This document shows positions 51,274 through 55,425 of a stretch of 55,425 nucleotides of DNA, piece after piece. Origin of the DNA: Variovorax sp. N23 (GTDB taxonomy: Bacteria > Pseudomonadota > Gammaproteobacteria > Burkholderiales > Burkholderiaceae_C). The notes beneath the pieces are model-generated. The model was not told the DNA's origin, did no database searches, and worked only from the letters and a program-made list of their open reading frames with translations. The translations under genes and the position numbers were made by a program. How positions within the stretch are numbered: position 1 is the first letter of the stretch; every line of letters begins with the position of its first letter. The stretch is from NCBI RefSeq assembly GCF_025486315.1, contig NZ_JAOOPY010000023.1:1-55425 (forward strand), given 5' to 3'.

Positions 51274-51572
51274 TGCTTGGCGCAGTTCCTCTTCGGGTTG
51301 CGCTGTCCGTGCTGGCATTGGCGGCGCTATCGGGTTGTGCGGCGCACTACACCTCGGCATCAACCGCAGAGCCCTACGGCTTCTTCTCCGGCATCTGGCA
51401 TGGCGCCATCTTCTTCTTCGCTGCGATCGGCAACCTGATTTCATGGGTGCTCGGGTTTGTCGGCATTTCCTTCCTCGATTCGGTCGCGATCATCGGCCGC
51501 CCCAATACCGGCTCCAGCTATTACTTCGGGTTCGCGCTGGGCCTTTGCGCCTACGGCGGCGGCGCAAGATAG
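51270..51572 (+). CDS. Small lipoprotein-like membrane protein overlapping the integrase stop
   Basis: A 100-residue protein of unknown function. The N-terminus is a signal with a lipobox, LSGC with Cys23. The mature part begins AAHYTSAS, carries one or two more hydrophobic stretches (GIWHGAIFFFAAIGNLISWVLGFVG) and ends in a tyrosine- and glycine-rich tail (SYYFGFALGLCAYGGG). It shares four bases with the integrase stop and so is translated with it. Proteins of this look occur near phage or island integrases without known role. The second ATG three bases later is an alternative start. Confidence 0.6.
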   Translation: MMLGAVPLRVALSVLALAALSGCAAHYTSASTAEPYGFFSGIWHGAIFFFAAIGNLISWVLGFVGISFLDSVAIIGRPNTGSSYYFGFALGLCAYGGGAR

Positions 51573-51641
51573 CCGCCAGCGGCACGCACTGGAACGATGG
51601 CCATCACTTCGACTGCCCAAGAGACTTAGCCAACCACAAGC

Positions 51642-52166
51642 CTATCGCGGTTGCGCCCTACTAGTACTCGCAGTGCCCGCGGGCCTCGTGATGCTTTCCG
51701 CGTTCGGCCCAGCCTTTCGATCCTGTTGCTCTTGAAGAACAACCAGAGTCACGACCCACGAGAGGAGCAAGACGAAGAGGCCGGCGAGTCTCACCTTCCG
51801 GATCGACAGCCGGGCGCCCCATTGGCGAAGTAGATGCGCGGGCGGAATGGCCATCATTGTGTGATGAGCCAACCCCGCTTTTGCTTCTAACTCCCGAAGC
51901 CTCGCGATCCGAACTGATGAGAACCACGATAGCCTCGACGAAACCATGAGCCAGTAGGCGTACAACAAAATAGAGAAAACCCCGAGGGCAGGAGCGACTC
52001 TCGGAAACTGCGCCGCAACGGCGACAGCTCCAAACGAGAGAGGCAAAACCGTCGCCGCAGCTTGATAGATGATCGTGTCGTCGTTTCGAGCCCACAAGCC
52101 AAGCTCTTGGTACTCAAGGCGTTCGTCGGCGGTGAGGCTGCCGACTGACTCGGCCGCATCAGTCAC
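51642..52166 (-). CDS. Unrecognised multi-helix membrane protein
   Basis: A 174-residue protein from a GTG start with a GGGGGAG site ahead of it; a TTG 15 codons further upstream is less likely. A polar N-terminus contains ERLEYQELGLWARNDD. Two closely spaced helices follow (TVLPLSFGAVAVAAQFPRV and LGVFSILLYAYWLMVSSRL), then an amphipathic stretch and a third helix (LAGLFVLLLSWVVTLVVL). The layout of a cytosolic head and paired helices recalls small membrane effectors near defence genes, but I do not recognise the family. No partner gene is adjacent. Confidence 0.6.
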   Translation of the reverse strand: MTDAAESVGSLTADERLEYQELGLWARNDDTIIYQAAATVLPLSFGAVAVAAQFPRVAPALGVFSILLYAYWLMVSSRLSWFSSVRIARLRELEAKAGLAHHTMMAIPPAHLLRQWGARLSIRKVRLAGLFVLLLSWVVTLVVLQEQQDRKAGPNAESITRPAGTASTSRAQPR

Positions 52167-52794
52167 CGCCACTCCCCCCGCTTCGCTGCACGACAGGTTG
52201 AAGTTGGGCAATCAATACCTTTCTCCGGACTCGCTCGAAAGGTCAGGCCCTCGAAACTCCATAGGCGTATCGTCAAACGTAGCTCCTCTGAATACCTAGC
52301 GTCCGTGCCAATCGGACTGCAAGCCTGGGGCTTGCGTTCGACCCAGGCATCACTCATTCGAATGATGCGGCTGGGACAACCCGAGAACCGTCATACGCTG
52401 GCTCTCTGAGATCGAGCACACCTTCGGCTCGCCCGATGGCCGAGGCGCGTGGATGCCATGGAGCCTCGAGAACATGGAGATGCTGGTGGCTATCCAGCAG
52501 GCCGGCGAGATTCTGATCGAGGTCATCGAGCCGCTGGTGCACGCACACGTCAAGACCGTCGAGCGCGGCTGCGTGTTGGTCTGCGGGCAGGAGGAACAGG
52601 TAGGCCAGGCGCCGAACGTGACGCAGGTCTCGTGGTGCAAGCCGATATGCAGTTAGCGATCTCCCGAGAACGGCACGACAGCTCCGAGTGTTGCGCAGGT
52701 CGCGGGACGTGAAGTATTGAGCAGCAAATCCGTCAGCCGCTGCTGGGCTGAGGCGTTTGCGTAGTCACGGGGCGATTCGCTTCTCGCTGCCCCA
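52167..52794. other. Gene-poor stretch of the island with one gene remnant
   Basis: Apart from the remnant at 52366-52656 I see no convincing gene here. A short inverted repeat (AAGCC-TGGG-GCTT, near 52320-52335) lies in the left part. Several short open frames on both strands have no protein-like character. Confidence 0.45.
52366..52656 (+). pseudogene. Possible 3' remnant of a lost island gene
   Basis: A plus-strand frame with GC-rich third positions and a protein-like sequence opens right after a TGA at 52363. It lacks an initiator until an internal ATG at 52453. The peptide includes RWLSEIEHTFGS, MPWSLENMEMLVAIQQAGE, ILIEVIEPLVHAHVKTVERG and ends VSWCKPICS. Protein character upstream of the only ATG suggests that the 5' part was lost. 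From the ATG it would be a 67-residue protein. I do not recognise the family, and coincidence is possible. Confidence 0.35.
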
Positions 52795-53235
52795 CTACTG
52801 GTATCGGACGATGAATCGCAATTGCACGGTCGAGTTGGGTTCAGTTGCGCCCGGGCGCACCTCAAACGATCCCGTCTCGCCATCCGAACTGGCCCCTTTA
52901 GTCGCCACTACACCGAGTCTGCCGAACGCGCCTGGCGGGCTCTCGCGTTCCACGTTCCATTGCAGAGGGCCAAATATTCTCCGGCCAGGAGGAATCGTGA
53001 TTGTGCAGACCCCATTGTTGTTGGAATCTACAAATACGGTTCCTGCCACTGCAGGATGGTGGATGTTGAACTGAACCGTTTGGGATGCGACAGTGACGCC
53101 ATCGTCCGCATTGGTCTGGATGGGGAAGAGGTCCTGCTGTGGGTTGTAGCACCTCATGGTTGAGGTTTGGGCGTTAGCGAACAACGGCGCGCTGCACAAC
53201 ATGGCAGCCCACAAGAAGGTCGTGCGTATATTCAT
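52795..53235 (-). CDS. Secreted protein of unknown function
   Basis: A 146-residue protein with a clear signal peptide (LWAAMLCSAPLFANAQ, likely cleavage after ANA). The mature domain is beta-rich and has two cysteines in MRCYN and NGVCTITIPPGR, perhaps a disulfide pair. Segments such as GTVFVDSNNNG and VQLRFIVRYQ suggest a small beta-sandwich. No known family is recognised. An AGGA site lies ten bases before the ATG. It is not close to any same-strand gene, so it probably has its own promoter within the repeat-bearing stretch upstream. Confidence 0.65.
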   Translation of the reverse strand: MNIRTTFLWAAMLCSAPLFANAQTSTMRCYNPQQDLFPIQTNADDGVTVASQTVQFNIHHPAVAGTVFVDSNNNGVCTITIPPGRRIFGPLQWNVERESPPGAFGRLGVVATKGASSDGETGSFEVRPGATEPNSTVQLRFIVRYQ

Positions 53236-53649
<414 letters not shown>

Positions 53650-54117
53650 TCAAGTAGCAAGCCAATTCTGAGTTTTCCGGGCCTTCTGCTCAGCCCTCGC
53701 TTGTGCGCGCTCTTTCAGTTCCGCGTAGGTCGAAGCGGAAATCACACCGCCGCTCGGGTTTTTTATCAGAGGGTTCGTCACCACTGCGAAGTACGTCGCT
53801 GGGTGCCGGCGACCAGCTCCGCGAAAGATTTGCACTGTCATGCCTGCGTGCGAGTACTCCTCGATCACCTGGTCGCGATCTGAAGGCTTGGAAGACGGGG
53901 GTCGAGCGTCCGGGCCATTGCGAGCTGGAGGCGATTCACCGAGTGCCAACGCAATCGCCTGGTCGGCGACGCTGTAGAGCTTCACCTCCATAACCTGAGC
54001 GCTCAGCCCCACCTGTATGGCGGAGGCGAGCGCGACCTGCGTAGCCTCGAAGCTGCCCACATCCGTTGCAGAGACATTAAATTGAACGAGCGCGACGAAA
54101 GTGTGCTGCTCGGACAT
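53650..54117 (-). CDS. Unrecognised 155-residue protein, second gene of a two-gene unit
   Basis: A small soluble protein. Residues 1-60 look like an alpha/beta domain: HTFVALVQFNVSATDVGSF, EATQVALASAIQVGL and VMEVKLYSVADQAIALAL. A polar linker rich in Pro/Ser/Asp follows, then MTVQIFRGAGRRHPATYFAVV and a basic helical tail (YAELKERAQARAEQKARKTQNW). It starts two bases after the stop of the 391-residue gene without its own strong ribosome site, so translation is probably coupled. After its TGA the same frame stays open for 87 more codons. No family is recognised. Confidence 0.6.
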   Translation of the reverse strand: MSEQHTFVALVQFNVSATDVGSFEATQVALASAIQVGLSAQVMEVKLYSVADQAIALALGESPPARNGPDARPPSSKPSDRDQVIEEYSHAGMTVQIFRGAGRRHPATYFAVVTNPLIKNPSGGVISASTYAELKERAQARAEQKARKTQNWLAT

Positions 54118-54119
54118 AG

Positions 54120-55295
54120 CTACTGAGGGTCGAAGCCGAGCTTCGCCAGCCGCGCAGGCATCGGGTCAAGCTCGAGGACAATTCGATTCGCCTGTGCGAT
54201 CCATGAAGCACTAACCTGACTTGGCACCGCGCCAGCCATAGCTTCCTCAAGAGAGGCGACATATTCGCGAGTATCGCGCGCTCTTCGCCACTGCTGCGCC
54301 TCCGAAATCAGTTCGTCGCGGTGTCCCTGCTCTAGAAGCCTCTCTGCTTCGGCGACTGCGGCCTTCTGCCTGAGCGTGGCCTGCTCGGCCTCGTACAGCA
54401 CGCGTCGGGCTGCCCTTGCCTCCTGAAACCGACTGTCGACGCGGAACACGACGACGGCGCGATACAGCCTTGGAAAAATTTCGTGGAGCCGATCTTGCAT
54501 CGGCGCATTGAGTGCATCGAGGATCTCGAATGCGCCCCCGCCGCGGCGCTCGAGCACAAGAACCAGGCGGTTGGTGGGAACCCTGGTCTTGTAACCGGAC
54601 TTGGAAAGACCCTCGTCTTGACGCTCCCGAATCGCAAAGGACACTTGCGCCCCTTGTAAATAAAGCTCGAACCGCTCGGATCCTTCCGAGACTTCACAGG
54701 TGCAACCTCGGCTTTCGGCCGCCCACAGCACAGCGTTTGCGGCCGCGAGCGCGCGACCCAGCGTCAGGCTGGTCACCTTAAGGCAGTGAGACTTGTGGCG
54801 CGGCACGAGTAATCCGTGGTTGGCCGCGAGCATTGCACCCCAGTCCGGCCCTCCAGACCGAGCACGCCGGGCCGTCGCGACGTTTTCATGTTGTTCCTGG
54901 AGGAGCGCCTCCCGAAGTGGAGCTAAGACAGGGTGCCACTTACGCGGGGCCGGGATAAATTGCACTGCGCGTTGCGGGCTGCTCTCAAGAGCGAGCTGTG
55001 CGCGAAGCCACTCAGCGTCTTCCGGCCGCTCGTACTCATTGATGCTTCCAGATCCTCGGGGCGGCGGGCTGCTGCGGACCGTAACCCGAGCGGCATCGAC
55101 GGGAAGTGGAGGACGTTCAATCAATTGCCCTGCCGCCCGCCGCGCCCAGTAGCCGCGCTCAGGCAGCGGAATGTCCATCGCCTTGCAGACCTTCCGAAGA
55201 CCGTTGTCCGAAAGCCCGTACTTAGGTCCGAGCCGAGACAGCGGCGCACTCCAGACCTCTTCGTACAGTTGCCCACGCTCAAACTCGATTGCCAT
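54120..55295 (-). CDS. Unrecognised 391-residue protein with N-terminal HTH-like domain
   Basis: A protein whose first 45 residues contain LYEEVWSAPLSRLGPKYGLSD and CKAMDIPLPERGYWARRAAG, a helix-turn-helix-like module often found on otherwise unrelated island proteins. A middle domain (about 110-290) includes LVPRHKSHCLKVTSLTLGRAL and FELYLQGAQVSFAIRERQDEG. The last third is strongly charged and helical, probably coiled coil (AEQATLRQKAAVAEAERLLEQG). A GGAG site precedes the ATG well. It forms a tight two-gene unit with the 155-residue gene. DNA binding is suggested by the N-terminus; nothing else is known. Confidence 0.65.
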   Translation of the reverse strand: MAIEFERGQLYEEVWSAPLSRLGPKYGLSDNGLRKVCKAMDIPLPERGYWARRAAGQLIERPPLPVDAARVTVRSSPPPRGSGSINEYERPEDAEWLRAQLALESSPQRAVQFIPAPRKWHPVLAPLREALLQEQHENVATARRARSGGPDWGAMLAANHGLLVPRHKSHCLKVTSLTLGRALAAANAVLWAAESRGCTCEVSEGSERFELYLQGAQVSFAIRERQDEGLSKSGYKTRVPTNRLVLVLERRGGGAFEILDALNAPMQDRLHEIFPRLYRAVVVFRVDSRFQEARAARRVLYEAEQATLRQKAAVAEAERLLEQGHRDELISEAQQWRRARDTREYVASLEEAMAGAVPSQVSASWIAQANRIVLELDPMPARLAKLGFDPQ

Positions 55296-55425
55296 AGCTC
55301 GCTCCAAAGGTCGCAGCGTGAGTTTGCTCGTCGCCCGGGCGGCTGTACTGAATCGCCCCGGCATTCGCGGAGGCTGTTTGGTTTAAGTCAGGCCGTCACC
55401 GAGATGGCCTGACTGGCGAGTTGCC

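Noticed and set aside
52163..52357. A 64-residue minus-strand frame upstream of the island membrane protein
   Set aside because: It overlaps the membrane-protein start region, has no ribosome site and no recognisable feature.

Overview
The window looks like chromosomal DNA of a high-GC betaproteobacterium of the Comamonadaceae, most like Variovorax or a near relative. This rests on protein style and gene neighbourhoods only: the order of the aa3 oxidase genes, two Bug/TctC periplasmic binding proteins, an IclR/LysR-controlled protocatechuate pathway, and the TamA-TamB pair. I could run no database search. Protein names come from recognised motifs and family resemblance.

Layout. (1) About 88-10003: a cytochrome c oxidase locus, nearly all on the minus strand. 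It holds ctaC-ctaD, a 36-residue assembly peptide, ctaG, a DUF2970 protein and ctaE, then SURF1, a small transmembrane protein, ctaA, ctaB and a SCO copper chaperone. It makes oxidase subunits I-III plus heme A and copper insertion factors. A DUF2244 gene heads the locus and an FNR-like box lies upstream of it. (2) 10143-15343: a BioC-like protein, ComF, TrmL, a MaoC-type hydratase and the KefF-KefC potassium efflux pair. (3) 15359-23192: a probable hydroxycinnamate (ferulate/coumarate) side-chain cluster. It has a CoA ligase, hydratase, 3-hydroxyacyl-CoA dehydrogenase, amidohydrolase-fold hydrolase, acyl-CoA dehydrogenase, binding protein and MarR regulator. (4) 23205-25275: an inverted-repeat-rich intergenic element, a TauE-type permease and a second binding protein.

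(5) 25461-38725: a protocatechuate and hydroaromatic-acid block. PcaI, PcaJ and PcaF finish the 3-oxoadipate pathway and have PcaR beside them. PcaH and PcaG cleave the ring and have PcaQ beside them. QuiC makes protocatechuate from 3-dehydroshikimate. A metabolite:H+ symporter, an IclR regulator and two shikimate-dehydrogenase-like proteins complete the block. Regions 3 and 5 together would turn plant-derived hydroxycinnamates and quinate/shikimate-type acids into protocatechuate and then succinate and acetyl-CoA. pcaB, pcaC, pcaD and a dehydroquinase are not in the window. (6) 38961-49772: cytochrome c4, a MoxR/CoxE-type ATPase set, a 2-oxoglutarate oxygenase, and TamA-TamB.

(7) 49801 to the end: tRNA-Arg(CCU), immediately followed by a tyrosine integrase and an accessory island. 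Its codon use looks less GC-biased and its genes are mostly unrecognised: a small lipoprotein overlapping the integrase stop, a membrane protein, a gene remnant, a secreted protein, a GCTCTG repeat and a two-gene unit. No second attachment site appears before the window ends, so the island is incomplete here.

The observations I rate highest are: the paired shikimate-dehydrogenase-like proteins, which both lack the two substrate-binding serines; a 29-bp element shared upstream of quiC and of the dehydrogenase pair; the hydroxycinnamate cluster, which has no aldehyde dehydrogenase; and the unrecognised two-gene unit in the island.
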